Assembly: GCA_040954595.2 (NCBI GenBank)
Contig: CM082590.2
Span: forward strand, 8,866,001-8,930,000
Direction: 5' to 3'
DNA length: 64,000 nt
Origin: Balanoglossus misakiensis
Lineage: Eukaryota; Hemichordata
This document shows positions 30,101-45,133 of the stretch, piece by piece. The notes beneath the pieces are model-generated. The model saw only the letters and a list, made by a program, of their open reading frames with translations. It was not told the origin of the DNA and ran no database searches. Numbering within the stretch: position 1 is the first letter of the stretch; each line of letters starts with the position of its first letter. Made by a program: the position numbers and the translations under genes.

Positions 30101-33100
30101 ATTTCCACATCAACGGTTATTTTAGCCAGCCAGCTCTCATCTCCTCTGTGTGAAGTGCCGACAACATCACCACAATTGACAAATTTTCCAAAAAAACTAA
30201 TATCTAAATTCCTCTCCCATCTCCAAACATCGATCTCTTAACACCATTTCTTGTTTCTCAAAACATTAGACACGCATCTCGCTCTCTCAGGTGAAAATTT
30301 GCGTCACTGAATCGTAAGAATGCTAAATTTGCATACGTTTCTACTTAAACCCGGTTCTGCTGCTCCAATTTTTGTCCACCCTCGGCGTCGCGGTAATTTT
30401 ACCGACACGAAGGAAAGCTGAGTTGTCCATATCAGCGTTGGCCATTTCAGAAGTTTATACATTCATAAATACAACGCCCAACTTTTTCTGTCCAATTTGA
30501 TTTCATGACGCAGAAAAAAAATAACACCCGACAATAATCCAAAGATCACAGATTTTGATAAACCGATGTCGGTACGTCTTTTTGACTACGACTGCATTAT
30601 TGCAAAACTATATCCATTCATTTCGTACGTTGTCAATCAAAGACAGTATATTAAGAATAATGATTCTAAAAAATCAAATTGAGCCAGGTTATTGCAACAA
30701 ATTGATTCCTAATGATAAGCAATAAAACTCGCCCATCACCCTTGATTCAATAAACTTAGCATACACTTCTATTTCGGGGTTAAATTCAATAAATTTGTTT
30801 TTCAAAGTCGCACTTGCGGACTTAACAAACCAGAACGTCTTTCGGTTAACTTTAGCCAGGGATTTCTAAGATGACGTCAAAGACACAGAAGGCTGAACAG
30901 ATTTCCATGTATATGGGAAGAGAATCCAATTTCATGGATTGTGAATACTCTTCTTAATATGGCGTACAATTCAATTTTCTCGAGCTGTGACGTGTTTTGG
31001 CATAGTTTAAATGCAAATAGGCGGTTGCTCTTCATCCAAAACGAGATCTGTTTGGGTCAGTTTTAATACATAACATTATCACATCCTGCAGCGGACTTAT
31101 GAATGGGTCGTTCTACATGGGAGCATAGGATGGCAATCCAGTTCTTCACAAAGCTAGTGAAGAAAGGGTCTGTGAGAGCGTTTATGACTGCAAGTGTACA
31201 GATGTGTGTGTGTGTGTGCGTGCTTGAGCCTGTGTATTGCAGAGCATTCTCAAATAATTTTTAAAGCACCAATTGTCAACTCCAGTATATTGATATTCAG
31301 ACACACATACACACACACACACAGTTACAATCACGATCACCACACACAACCCTGAGATACAAATGACACTACCAGCAAGAAAACAACATCACCAAACTTA
31401 CCGTGAACTGTTTCGTTGGCACAATAGTACAGATATGATGCTTCTGGATTCAGATCCCAAGAGTCTTGTGGTGGGATCACTAAAAGAAACAAAAAAATAT
31501 CACAAAAATTTATAATGGAACCATTAACTCAATCATGTTTTTGCTCATGAATGAGAGATAATTTTTCAAGAAATGAAAGTTTCATAATAGTTTCTTGCTA
31601 CATATTTTAGGTTTGTTAAAAATAATATGTTAACCCCAGCAACGACCAGATGTGTTCTGCCAAGCTCAATATAAACTAATTTAGAACGGAGATGCAGTAT
31701 GGCACGGCTGTTTCAAAAATTAAATTAACTCGAAATAAAGCACACGAAATCCCCTTTCACCTCAATTATGAGAACCTCCACTATAGGTACTGCGTACAGG
31801 ATAACAGAAATCACCTTATGGCTTCAAAAAAATAAGTATAGGAAACTCCAAATAATATTATGCAAATTCTAATTTGCTGTTTTTAAATGAAACCCACTAA
31901 ATTTTGGTTTGGGTATATTTATTAGAGGTATAAGCTATTTTCTCTCTCTCTCTATTTTGAGACCCAAGGTAAAAATTGATATTGATGCGTGTATCCAGAT
32001 CTGGTACCTCTGGAAGTCAGTGAGAAAATTATCAACGATAAAATATTTATTTTTCAAATATTTTATTCAAAATGAAGTAGATTTTTTAACAGTATGGTGT
32101 ACTGTATATTATCTTGTCGTATCGAGGTTCAATTCCTGCGAAATTTGTTTTCCTCAAAATGTCAAACAAATTGTTGCATCATCTTTTTGCCAGTACCAGT
32201 ACAAGCAACAGTTTGTGCCGGTTTTATCTCAGGCTTGATTGCTCTCACACTGCAAAACTTAATTTATACATTTTATATCACTTGCGCACGAAAAGTCACA
32301 TCAACTCAAATATGACACTAACATCTTTTAAATGTCAAACGCGAGTTCGACAACAGAAGTGCATATTACAGCAATTTCCCAAACAAATTTAGCAGCGTTT
32401 ACACAATATCCGATTTCATGACTGTTTATTTCCGCCCACACAGAGGCAATTTCACCAAACTGAAAACAGGCTCCGAATCACACATAAAGAATATTGATTT
32501 CAATCAAAATGACCAGAATTTGATAGCTTTTTACTGGACGTCGTTTTCTCATTTCCTTGTTAAAAGCAAACTCATTCAGATTTCACAAATACACTTTTCT
32601 GTTTAAAGTAATCAAGACAAAGATATAAGGTACTGCCTTACAAGTTTCTAAAGTCGAGGAACGACGATATTTTACAAGATACCACGAACGAAGGTGCTAA
32701 CAAGAAAATTAGGCCACGCAAATTCGATATCGGAAAATCTAGAAATAGCTCATTGTAAGCATAAAGAGAACTTTCTTTAAAAGTCACACCTCATCACCTA
32801 CGTCACGCGTACAATGACACCACAGATAAAAATTCCCAACAGACGATCGTTCGAAACTAACGAAACACCCAATGCCACAACCAATAACAAAGCCATTAAA
32901 ATTTGACTTTGAAAGCATAAAGGACTTTCATCACCACAGAAACCAACCAAGCAAATCATTACTTTATCAAGACATTTTAATTACAAATGCGCCAATTCAT
33001 TTCATGGAAACTGACAAGTTAATTTTGTTAGACGTCAAACGTAATTTCACAAACAAAAGTTGAAGGTTAAACTTAAAAGTAACTCAACTGCAATTGTCTT

Positions 33101-36100
33101 TTTTCTTTTTTATCTCGATGAAAGGAAACGTCCATCATAATTTTATAAAACACGACATTTGAATTAATTCATTATCTCATATTTCCTTTCCGAATATACA
33201 TGACAATAATGTCTATTATACCTGATCGAACTTCAGTCAAAATGATTTTCATTTGACTTATTCTGGCAAAACTAAAGATCTGAAAGGGCGTTGATATTCA
33301 CGCCCCATTAGTGATTGCGAACATTTTACGGACACACAAAAAACGCTGAAACTTTTGGCATCTTTCCACATTTTCTGGATGAGATACACTTCTGGCAAAC
33401 ATGCGTGTATAATCGCCCTTTCAAAAAAACTTTGCGACGATAAATTTCAACACGTCACAAACGCGATTGTTCCTAATTCATCATTCCATGAAAGATATTT
33501 CAAAGAGATAAGGGAAACTTTTCGATTAGATGGAAACTTCAGAAATACAATTCTTCACTTCAAGAAGCCAAAGAAATTACAAAAACGTCAGTGTTGAAAT
33601 ATACCTCAATCAATATCATTACATTTCTGCTTCTTATTCTCTGAGGAAAGCAAAATATTCCTCAATTATATTTTTTTATCTCTGATATCATATTTCTGAT
33701 GCAACCGGCATTGCTTATCTGATAATAGAACGATCTAGAATGCTTATCGTCTTCTCTTCCGTAGGCAATGAAATTTCTGTCTGTCTGTTCACTACAACCC
33801 TTGAAGGTGATACAACATTCATATTGTGGAAATGCAAAGTGCTTAGAGTCAGTTTGGGGCGCGTTGGAAACTTCTGTTCCATCATACTTTTCACAAAACG
33901 TATTTATTCCTCAGAGAATCCTTGCAACACAAATTGATGACATACAAGATTGTAGCCTTCTATAACCCCTTCCCAAAATGGATTGTCGCCATTGGCTATC
34001 ATCCACTCTAGTCTTAACGTTTTTTTTCTTTTTATAAAGGACTATACAATTTGAATCAAAAGAAAATTCAACATACTGTCAAATTGAAGAGTATTGGATA
34101 TCACTTTTTTAGGAACACAATTATCCTCAGGCGCATTAAACTTTAAAGGGACAAAGCTGCTAACTTTTGACATTATTTTCTGTATTTTTAAATTCTTTTG
34201 ATAGGCATTATATGTTGTTCTACTCACTGAGACATGCTCACTGACCAAGCGTCACAACTTAACTGAAAACCCATAAATAGATATTATATATGAATTCTTC
34301 CATCCTTTCATTTTTGGTACGTACCAAAAATTATATTCCAGAGGTAATTTTACACACATGCACAGGGTGCGAGTGGAGTTATAACTACTGGTCAGTTAGC
34401 ATGTTCTAGTGAGTAAAACAACAATAGCCCATCAAATGAAACTCAAATCACCGAAATAATGTCAGAAATTAGCGACTTTGTCCCTCTAAGATAATCCACC
34501 CAAGTTCACTTACTTGTGTATTTGCTTGTTTTTGGAATAACTCTGTTGACTTTGCCGTATTTTTCTGCTTCTTTCGCAGCCTTGGCTGACCACGTTCCCG
34601 TGACGATGTAGTCGGCCGTCTGGCTTTCTTTGAGGTTGAGAAGATTGAGGGCGGTGGCCGCGAACTGACCAGTGCCACCTCCTTGGAGGAAAAGGATTTT
34701 GTAGTTTTCAGGGATAGCTCTGAAAAAGAAAAAATAATTTAATTAAAGATTATGTTAAAATTTATGAAATATCACGCCAATGCAATTTTACTTCAACTTT
34801 GAAAAAAACAAAATTTTCGATGGAAGTGAGCTGTCATTAGAAACTCCAAAGTTAATTTATACTCCTGATACCTAATATCCACATTACCATGGCAACAGAC
34901 ATTCTGGAGTAATCATCTATGCAACAACTATAAAAATAACTTAAAATCTACGTTTCTTGTTCCTGAGGAAAATTCAGAAAAAAAGTAATTTTCCGCTGAA
35001 ATGAATTTCAATCATAGATTTCAGTATTACTTACAATAAATCTCTCAGATTTGCTTCTGTCATCGTCATTATTTTCGCAAAGTCAGCTGATCTGTGACTC
35101 AGTTCTGTTGAAACAAAAAAAAATAATCATCGTTATTTCTCTGAAATTAATTCCACATAATTACAACAGGATTTAATGACAGATTTGTGAAACCCACACA
35201 CGTAAATATCACCTACAAACATGCATACATCACATTTCCAGCGTTATTTCTCGTAAGTTTTCATCTTGGAAAGTACACTAATATTCTTCATCTTGGAACG
35301 ATTTTACTCACCCATAACGCTGACTCCTGTGTTTTTATAATTAAGCATCTCTTTCTGAGCCCTTTGAAGCACCTGTAGCAGAAAAGATTTCAAAGATTTT
35401 AAAAATCATAATACCAGTACATCATTTTTAAAAGATTAACATTTACACATGCCGAGGTGCTAAATAAGCTAACCCAGGCTAGCCTTGGGTTGACCCTGAG
35501 CTGACCCTGTTGGAAACTCTGATCAGATCAGCGCCGTAACCCGCATGTTATCGGCATGTCATTGGCGTGTGGTACCATCTTCTTTGACGTGTCTATGCAT
35601 TGTCTAGCACGGAGACAGATAACGCGACAAAAGCACGCGTTGTCGTGACCCAGTCAATAACTCACTGGCCAGAATAAGATCCCCTGCCAACCAATGCAAT
35701 GTTGGAATGCATTCTAAAGACAGTAGCCATCAATTCACAATGACTGTGCAAAAAAATCGAGGGACCTGTCCCCAGGGTCTGTCAAGCGCCGGCAAATAAT
35801 TTACATACGATTTCGGACAGACTTTTAAAGCCAGTTCGCAAACACGCCCAAGATACCAGCAGACACCAAGTCTAATTGCATAACCTCTCGTACGTAATCA
35901 CGTACCCCAGTTACAATCAACCCTTTTCGCAAATTCTTTAGTCTTGCGGAAGATCGCATAGCTTACTATCAAAGTTTGCTACAGAATATTTATATAATTA
36001 TATAGAAATAATCAAATAAAATTCTATTTTTAAAAATTCTTTTGTTTATTTTGTACCAAAATCACCCGAGACACTTAAGTATAGACGACACCACAAATCA

Positions 36101-39100
36101 TAGTATATTGTTATTTTGAGGATTTTATCAGCATCACAAGATCAGAATGCAGAAGATCTCGCATGATTTTATTTGCTTAACGTTTACGTTTCAAACCAAT
36201 GTCCCCCGCACTACAATTAACACCGACCCTGCTATTTTAAAATACAGACCTCCAATTTAAATATAGAAAACAATGGATTGGAGTAAACCATAGTGATGAA
36301 ATGGTGGGGTTAACAAAATATCTTTGTAGAAAGTTTTACTAAACCATTATGGCTAGAAACGACACGTAACATAGTCTTGTCCTCAAACACACCTAACGCT
36401 CATTTCAGAAATGTTAATTTATTCAAATTTTCCTTCAATGGAATGAATCACCACGTCACACTATACATTACATAGTCATCGTGTCGGAAACTTCCAGGTT
36501 ACGAAAGTTATTTTCTGTTCGATAAAATACTTCAGACAGTCATTTTCTCGGGACAATTAACAAAACATATGCATTCAGTGAACAAAAGACATTACCAGAT
36601 TAAAGAAAACCTTTTTTCCTAATGTTATGTTAATTTATGCTAATGATATGGCTTCCCTAAGCAGCGGTCATGCCATACAGACAACTGTACGGAAATTTCC
36701 ACATAAAAAAGAAAAAATCCATTTCCCAGCAAACGGAGTTTAATTTCACCCGAAAAGCGTTGGAAATGTAGGAAACGACATGTTTTGAGCAATAAATGGA
36801 ATGAAACAGATTTCTTAATGTCAAAAATCTGATGCTGTTGGTTGCAAAAAAGCTACCCTAGCGACACCTTGCAGGTCAAAAGTTCAATCAATTTTCTTAA
36901 CACACGGACGGAAATTTCCCCCGACCAAATCTATGAAAAGCTAAACAAAACTGGAAATTCCGAGTTTAAACCTTGATCTCTGGAAACTTTTCTAAAATAA
37001 GTCATCTGGAAAAAGTTAAAAATTGATTTGAAATAAGCACGTGTCAAGTCATGGAGTGATTGCAATGCATGAAGGAAACTTCCGAAGATTTTTTTTTTCT
37101 GGTCCAGTTTCAGTGCAAACGGTAAACTTTGTACTTTCAACACTTCAACGATTTTAATTACTGAAATAAATCGCACACTTCAATTCTTACTTCTTTTTCT
37201 TTCCTTAAACACTTCTTTCTTGACAATCGAAGAAAAGAATGTCTAACTTACATAGTGGCCCAGTGCAGAAATGTCAATTTCATGAAACAGATAATCTTTT
37301 ATCCATGCAATTAACATACATGTACTGTCCAATGCAATGTACAGCACATGCCATATTCCTAGAGCTAATGTTGCTCTTTTCTTTTACAAAAAAAGTGCCT
37401 GGAACTAGAATGGACCACGAAATATAATAATTATTCTTAAATATTTTATATTTTTCAGGTTTCTTCAAAATTTACTTTGCATACCAAATGCTCTGATTGT
37501 TTGTCAAACATTATAATTAACTTTAATATATTTATAGCATTAGCATTGCATTAATATTCTTCAGAATCAGCATAAAACAATTGAATTGGTCAAAAGACAA
37601 TGAGAAACATTACATAAAGTCGTATGTTCTAACTTCCCATATTTTCAATAGATTGCTAATTAATGCTACTGTTTAATGATTCATGTGACCTGTTACATAA
37701 CTATTGTTCTGTCTATCAGCTGATGGCTTTGTATGATAATCAGCCCACACTGCCTGGGTTCTCAAAATTTTCCATGAAGCCTGCTGGTTCAAGTTATGAC
37801 ATTATCTTAATACTATCAGCAAATAGGACCATAAACCAAAATTATCACCCTGTCTAGACTTTGAAAGAGTTTGATGGAGAAACGGTAGAATTTAGAATCC
37901 AATATACAGAAATGTATTACCGCCCTGAAACTGACAGAGATAGGGACACAGACCCCTGGACAAATGCATATTTTATTCACAGTATTATAAACCCAAATCC
38001 CTTGAATTTTTGGAAATAATGATTAACTGCTCACATTGGAAGCATTAGATCACGTTCTGGACGGAACGCCTATTCCAGATGTTATTTACAGTGTATTCCT
38101 GCAATATTATGGCTGATGCAATACAGCCAATGTTATGCCTATGGGTCAGTGCAGGCATATGGAAATCCATTGGGACATTATAAAAGAAAAACTCGCCTTA
38201 GTTTACGCGAGAAATCAGACTAAAACACTATTAAAATTGAATATTTTGGGTGATCAGACATTTAATATATACAGTTCCGCACAAAATATGACTTCTTCTG
38301 TCAATATCTGCCGTTGTTGTCAGTTTCACGATTGGTCACGACGCGATCGACCTCATAAACCAGTTTCTATTTCTGTGTTTATCGTTCGATCCCTAACGAA
38401 TTACGTCAAATTTTGTGTATAGGGACAGGGGACGAGAAATGTACAACCGGACAGTATTTGACTGTTATCCTAAAATGCCCACGATCATAAGTAACCATGA
38501 CAACATGTATACTTTCCCGCGGATTCACACAAAGCCACGCGTCGGTACGAGATGTAAACAATTGTTTACTTTGCCGTCTAAACAACTTTCTCACGGTGAC
38601 AAGTCGGTCTCTAACTCGCCCCATCGCTTGATCGTCACTTAGCAACACGAAGAAACTTACAAATCTACAAAATCGACATCAACAAGGATATTTTGCTTTC
38701 CCTGATCGCCAAAACAAAGCCGAAATCGAGAGCGTACAAAAAAGGGCGCGCCTACTAACACAACGGACAGCTGACTTTATGTAAACGGAGACTGTCTGAT
38801 CAACCGGCGAGTTTGTCTCTAACGCCGGGGAGTCGTGCATTTGCCGGACTTGAAACACTGCACTCCAGATCGGCGTGCTGAGGCAAAAATGCCGATCGAG
38901 GACAAATTTATCTTAGATTACCTATTAGAGACTCTTAAATTTGACATCAGGACCAAAGATATTATTCCGATCTCATTTATACACGTATAGTGTCGTCTCG
39001 ACAACCAACACATGCACATACATAGCAGACGCCCTTTGATAGCAGACCGCGTGCACATACAAGGCGCAGATTTGGGGAATTATTATATAAAATACCAAAA

Positions 39101-39169
39101 AATAATACTTACAGCTTCTGGCAATTTGGCTGGGCCAGGTGCGAAATTGATTACTCTTCCTTCCGACAT
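27150..39169 (-). CDS. PSAT1: Phosphoserine aminotransferase, 10 coding exons, complete
   Basis: PLP-dependent class V aminotransferase; converts 3-phosphohydroxypyruvate and glutamate to phosphoserine and 2-oxoglutarate, the second step of serine synthesis, and also serves vitamin B6 metabolism in many organisms. Exons (minus): 39113-39169, 35312-35372, 35035-35104, 34514-34719, 31402-31479, 29439-29533, 28805-28974, 28176-28304, 27775-27912, 27150-27252. Phases agree and give 368 aa (human 370). Motifs: [11 protein letters not shown] at the N-terminus, [48 protein letters not shown] with the PLP-lysine at Lys199, NTPPAYSIYIMG, and [16 protein letters not shown]. The start is the first ATG and matches the family length. 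Introns are long (up to 3.7 kb) and hold a TTAA element and a duplicated exon edge. Confidence 0.96.
28290..28690. repeat. About 125-130-bp tandem repeat that includes an exon edge
   Basis: GCAATCAGGAAGAAGCCATT occurs at about 28315, 28445 and 28568, followed each time by ACTGACCAATCA(T/C)GACC and AGGTCTAC. The first unit begins inside the PSAT exon 28176-28304. The second unit keeps a copy of the first 14 or so exon bases (CATCTACATCATGGG in sense) but its acceptor reads TTTTAAT instead of TTTCAG. Confidence 0.88.
29534..31401. other. PSAT intron (about 1.9 kb)
   Basis: Only short GT (about 31202-31220) and CA (about 31300-31322) runs and unique AT-rich sequence. No coding exon or element recognised. 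Confidence 0.6.
31480..34513. other. PSAT intron (about 3.0 kb)
   Basis: AT-rich unique sequence. The only element I can support is the inverted-repeat element at 34143-34489. Open frames here have no recognisable product. Confidence 0.6.
34143..34489. mobile_element. Inverted-repeat element with family A-like ends, subfamily A2
   Basis: Left border TTAA-AGGGACAAAG; right border CTTTGTCCCT-CTAA, a TTAA with one change. Arms of about 100 bp are imperfect inverse copies (for example GACATTATTT and ATGCT-ACTGACCA motifs in both). The interior differs from family A. It ends 24 bp from the donor of the PSAT exon ending at 34514. Confidence 0.75.
35373..39112. other. PSAT intron 1 (about 3.7 kb)
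   Basis: Unique AT-rich sequence with no array, element or exon I can support. It may hold regulatory sequence, as first introns often do, but nothing specific is visible. Confidence 0.6.
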
Positions 39170-39304
39170 TTTTGATCTGAATTGATGGAGAAAATCTCGG
39201 AATATACCGCAGATGTTCGTGGGCAAGGACTCGTATCGACTGAAAGAGACAGAAGAGTGGAAATATTCAGGTTTTGTGTGAGTACTCTATGACTGGAACT
39301 ATCA

Positions 39305-39372
39305 CGCGAACCATATTTAAATGAGTTGCCGGCTTGTGGCTGATTGGTCAATCTACGTAGCCTTCACGTGAA
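39305..39372 (-). promoter_or_regulatory. Candidate PSAT promoter
   Basis: Upstream of the PSAT ATG (39169), the minus strand shows a CCAAT box (plus-strand ATTGGTC at 39342-39348), a TATA-like TTTAAATATGG (39310-39320) about 25 bp closer to the gene, and a CACGTG E-box at about 39366-39371. Spacing and order fit a transcription start near 39280. This is inference from motifs only. Confidence 0.4.
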
Positions 39373-41202
39373 CATCATGAATATTTATGAGCGGCGAGGA
39401 AATTTCCAGTTTGACCTGGGACTTTACCATTCGCTAAAGGGTCGTCAGATGAATATTATGAGGGACTGATTAATCTTTTTACCACGATAAAACAGTAAAA
39501 ATACCATTAAAACTCAAATTTAACAAGCATTTATGAATTTCCTGAACGTAAAATATGATTTAATGCCTGATTTTTGTAAGTTTGAAGGAATTAAAACGAT
39601 AAAAAGTTTATGTAATCCTTTTCACGTCAGAACCGTTATGACCTTATCGAACGCTTAGACTGTTCCACTTACGTCAGTAGGAGTGAGGGAAACCCTCTCA
39701 GCTTCGCCGTTGCTGAAACTTCGCCAAAACTTTACCAAAACGGTCAAAGGGTCGCTTTTCACATTCGCAAACATGACTAAATGGATTTATGAACGAAAAC
39801 AACTTACTAGTTACAATAACGTCAAATGAATATAAAAGTGGGGTTATTTCAAAGGCCAAGCCATTTCTTAGAGTACTCAAAAACCATGTAAAATGTTTTT
39901 TTCCTGTCAAAAATATTGACGCAGTTTTATGATGCAGGATTTAATGCTGGGCTTTCATTCAAAGACCACTAGCTGACGTCAGGATTACTTGAAAACGTAA
40001 GAAATTCTTCTTCTCAGATTTGAAATTTGTCACACTATGAAAGACATGCAGCTGATACATATATAATGCAATTTTGTTGTCATTGAAAATCTTATGATTA
40101 ATCACCTGTCTTAATTAATATGAGTGACTTAAGTTTTATAATATAGGTTTTGTAATACGCTTAAATTATTTTCTCCATACAAAATGGAGGTTATGGGGCG
40201 ATATTTTGGTGAAAGGTCGTATATGCACATTTCGATTTGAGGGTACTTTTCTATTTTCAGAAATTATCCGCACCAGGCACCGTATAGTGTGAACAAAATT
40301 CACCCCCATATGACTACTGTATCTGGTGGCTTTTTGCATAAATCGTCTCTATCTCTCTACGGTCGATCAGTCAGAGAAGGAAAACATTACACCAAGAAGA
40401 ATTTTCCAGAAGGCGACATTTGTTTCATCCAGTTAGAAGGAAATATCAATTTTCAAGTAAACTGGAGAAAAATACTTTACCATGACATTTTAAAAGCATT
40501 GCGTTTCTCTTTTTGTTACTATATAGTCGCTCATTCCTACGGGACTAACAATTTCAATTGAAAACATTCTCTTTTCTCCTTTTAAAGTGTGTGCCCACGT
40601 AATAATATAAAAACAAGTATCACAATGTGAAAATTCACTTCCGAATAAAACATGAAAAAGAAATTGACAACTCAATTGCTTCTTACAAAGGCCGCAAAAA
40701 CAAGCTTCTCCATGGCGACGATTGACGTCACAATATATGCGTGACGTCACGGATCATTTACATATGATCGCTTGTGTTGATGGGGACAACATGACATTGG
40801 AATTTAATTGGATTTTCAGATTATCACCGGCACAGAACAACCAGTGGGGAATTGGTAAAGGAAAGGTTATCGCACAGAAGTTAATAAAACAAGCTTTCGG
40901 GACACCGCTGGGAAAGAAATTGACTTAAAGGAGAACCTATCATTTTTTTCATTACACATTTGTTCCATTTTGTCCTGAGAATGTGGGTTTATAGAGTCAC
41001 TATTTATAGACTGGACAGATTTTAGATTTTAAAATTTGAAACTCCTTTAATAAACTGACTCATTTTAAAGGGATATTGGCTGAATCTTTAGCTTTGTTTC
41101 AGTAGTTTCTGTGTACCAAAACACAATTTTCTCATTCTACCCTTATCATCATTCTTATATACCAAGCACTCCACTTAGCCTTATGTGTGTAACTACCATA
41201 CT

Positions 41203-41232
41203 ATGTTGTTGTTGTTGTTGTTGTTGTTGTTG
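41203..41232. repeat. (TTG)n microsatellite
   Basis: About ten TTG units without interruption. Confidence 0.95.
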
Positions 41233-43403
41233 ACAAATGAATTCTAGACTAGAGTACGTACAAATTTTGCACAATAACAATGCTGACTATACATATAGGT
41301 TGTGTTTATAGACTGGATATTGGCATTTCATGGGTTTCAGGAAGTTGAACAAGATGTTAGGCAATGATGTAATGGATGAGGAAAAGCAATCAATGGTTGT
41401 CACGCAATATTCTCTATCTGTACTGAAACCGGACACGGGAAGGACACGCGCACGAAGATCACCATGGAAACAAGACACAGATCAGGAATGGAGTTTAAAA
41501 CAGGAAAACTCACACTGAATCCTCTCCTTCCAAGCACAACACATACGTACGGATCTTTCATGTAATTCAACCTATAATCGATTATCGCTGTAATCGTCTA
41601 TCGAAGTAATCAGTGTTTCATTTTTTCGGCCAATGCAACCTATGCTATTTATGTGATATTCATGAGCTTACGTCACAAAGAACTGGCTCCATCATTCTGT
41701 GTTTTTCTGAAACAAACATTTGAAGATAAGCCTTAATGATATCTTCCTTATCTCCTTTAAGATCCCCCGAAGAAAAATGACCAAATGGAGTGGGCGCGCG
41801 CGACAGCCTTAGGACGCAGATGACAACTCACGCGCGACAAGACGTCATTTCCGGTTTCACCCAAACCCATCAAATACAAACTTCTGAATCTTTTAACGCT
41901 TTCGCTATCTTATCAGAGCAGCGCTCGGGGGACACCTATATCCACCTGGGTCATTTCGAAGTCAGTAGTTTAATAAGCAATACACTTCCCTCGGACTAGA
42001 GTCGTAATTTGTCGCCGTTTTAAACATTTGGCTTGACTTATGATTTGAAATATTACCAAAGGAGACGTCTACTTTTACCCAGGTGGGAAAAAAACGACAG
42101 CAAGAGATGATATATACAGCTAGGTGATCGTAAAGCAGTACAAACACAATGCAGAATTATTTCACCCGAAATCGCTGCAATATTTTTAAATCAAAGAAGC
42201 TTGTGGTTGATTATTTACCAATGTTGAGATACGTTTTTGTTATATGTTTTCGGAAAGCTTTCGTTTACAATTAATCTTCGTGCCCACCAAGTACCTAATA
42301 TTACTAGAAAACGATTATACGCCCTCTGTTGGAGAAGGCACACAGTACAGGCAGACGTTTCAGTACAAACGTTGTTGTTTTGCTCACGACTTTGGTGTTG
42401 AAACGACAATTTAAAATTCATATTAAACCATTTAGCCTGCAGTATTACTTGGAGGAAATTAAAGTATATTGGACACAATTATTTCAAACTATTCCCGATT
42501 ATTTTCGAATTATTCCAATTACCGCGATATGATGCGTTATTATTCCATGTTTTGAAATCATGGAAGTTAAGGAAATGGTGCCTTTGGCGAAATGAAAATG
42601 GGATTTTCCTTGGAAAAGTGTTTTTATTTAGTCGCGAAGGCGTTTGTGTTGTTTCATAAGAATTCTCTAACACTTTCATAAAAGTCATAACTCGCAGACC
42701 TACCTATAGAAATTCACCATTCTTGCTGTTTTGAGTGAAACGGAAATCGCCCTGTTTCTAAAATTTGACAGCTTTTCATCGAAAGAAATCACATTTTGTC
42801 AATGGCGTTTTGATTGTGGAGTAAATTAAGTCTATTTATAGACAGAGAAATTGCTTCTTTGAAAGACACTTAGAAACAACAGTCTGAGATTTCAGGTTTA
42901 AGCGTGTGTTGGCGTGATGCCTTTGATTGAGTTGTTCAGATTCGCGTGACGCAGAATAAATTTGTCTGCAGAGAAGAAATAAAGTGAATATCGCTTTCTT
43001 TTGACGCTAATTTGTGCTTAACTTATATTTCACGTCAAATCGTCTGTCGTCTGCCAAATTGAAAGTGATATATTGTCGTCAGCATTTCGCCTTCCTTCGC
43101 GAGTCGTTGTCATTCACAAAGTGAACGGACAAACGTCACTAAAAACCGCTATTGCAACCGTGGGAGTCAATATTTACCGTGCAAATCTGATGATATCCGA
43201 TAACGGTCATTGTTGGGTCGTTTAATGCCAATAAAAGCCTCGTCTATTACCGATAACAAGTCATTATCACCTTATATCTGATGATGATTGGAAAGGGACG
43301 TCCGGTGATAGCTGAAGTTCAGGTTAATTTAATACCGTGAGGAGTGTTGGTACTGGTAATTTGTAGCAATGGTATGTTATTCGAAGATTTGATGATATTG
43401 CAA

Positions 43404-43827
<424 letters not shown>

Positions 43828-45036
43828 CAAACTATATTTCATAACACATGTACGTAGACACTGTCAGACAGATAGAGAGAGAACTTGGTTTTGAGAACAC
43901 ATGAGAGCTCGGTCAATTCTTTCTGGTCATCTTAGTGGATAGACCCTTATTAGAAAAACAAGAATGCCCATCGCCTTATCTCCCTTAACTCCGCTCGTGT
44001 AAATCCCTCAACATCCTGTGAAGATTATCATTTACTCGACGTTGCCATGGAGACCACTTTCTCCTGGTTCTCACCTTTCCGCCCTACTGAGCAGCGTCTT
44101 TGAGAAGCCAAGCCGCGAAGCCAGGCGGCGTCTTCATCCGTTGATGCATTATACACAGACCGTATCGTCCAGTCCAAGATGGTGGTTACAAACGTAAACC
44201 TTAACACAACGAACGACACTGATTTATAAGAAGTTTTTATTTATGTGCATCAACCATGTTGAATACTTAGAATGCTAAACATCCATCTTCTCAACACATC
44301 TTGTGAGTTTTATGGGTCGTTCTCGTTGGCAGCCTAACGCCAGGCCAATTTGTTTGAGATGTAAGCTTACTTTCATCACCATGAGAACGTATAATGTGAC
44401 ACAAGTCAGAAGAACACTGCAGTGATGGACGTACGGAGCTTGTCTTATGGTGGCGCAATTGTGACGCGCCCCAAAGTGATGATCTGTCAACGGCTACATC
44501 TCCAGTATCATGACTAGATTAATGCAACTAACTGTTTCCTTTACTCAAACAAAAGGAAAAAATTCTTCTATGTGTAAGTACTTGATCAACCATTAGGTTT
44601 TAAAAGCGAATCTAACACCAAATGCCCACATGTCAATTTGAAACGAAATGTGACGATTGTGTTCAGAATTGAAGTCTTTGTCAGCCCTCGACGTGGAATT
44701 TTATTTCTTCCAATTCAAAGTAAAAGTTTTTTTTAAAACCTCGTCAAAAGAACTGGCGCTCTGTTTCCTTGGCAACCAGTACGTCATCGGAAGAACTGGG
44801 CGCGCAAAGTGAAACGCACGCTGATCCCTGAGATTTGCGTTCATGAAATGACTTGTTACGGTTGGCTTCTCAAGAGCAGAGAATGACAGAAGGATGCATT
44901 AAATGAATAAACTTATCTATAAACAATCGCCCAGGGCTTTATTGTAAAGCTATATAAGCCCCCAGTTTACTGAAAACAGCATTTACCCTCCATAATTGAA
45001 ATCTGAGCAGCGATTTGCTAGAAATCTATCTCGGCC

Positions 45037-45048
45037 ATCTCTCTCTCT

Positions 45049-45119
<71 letters not shown>

Positions 45120-45133
45120 TCTCTCTCCTCTTT
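45037..45133. repeat. (CT)n microsatellite
   Basis: Nearly perfect CT run of about 75 bp with short CT-rich edges. Confidence 0.96.

Noticed and set aside
32120-32140. GGTTCAATTCC, resembling the B box of a tRNA gene
   Set aside because: There is no A box at the right distance and no cloverleaf can be folded. No tRNA or rRNA gene was found in the window.
44028-44490. Two short minus-strand open frames in the PSAT-HDDC3 spacer
   Set aside because: No splice sites joining them, no known motif and no poly(A) context; they are as expected by chance.
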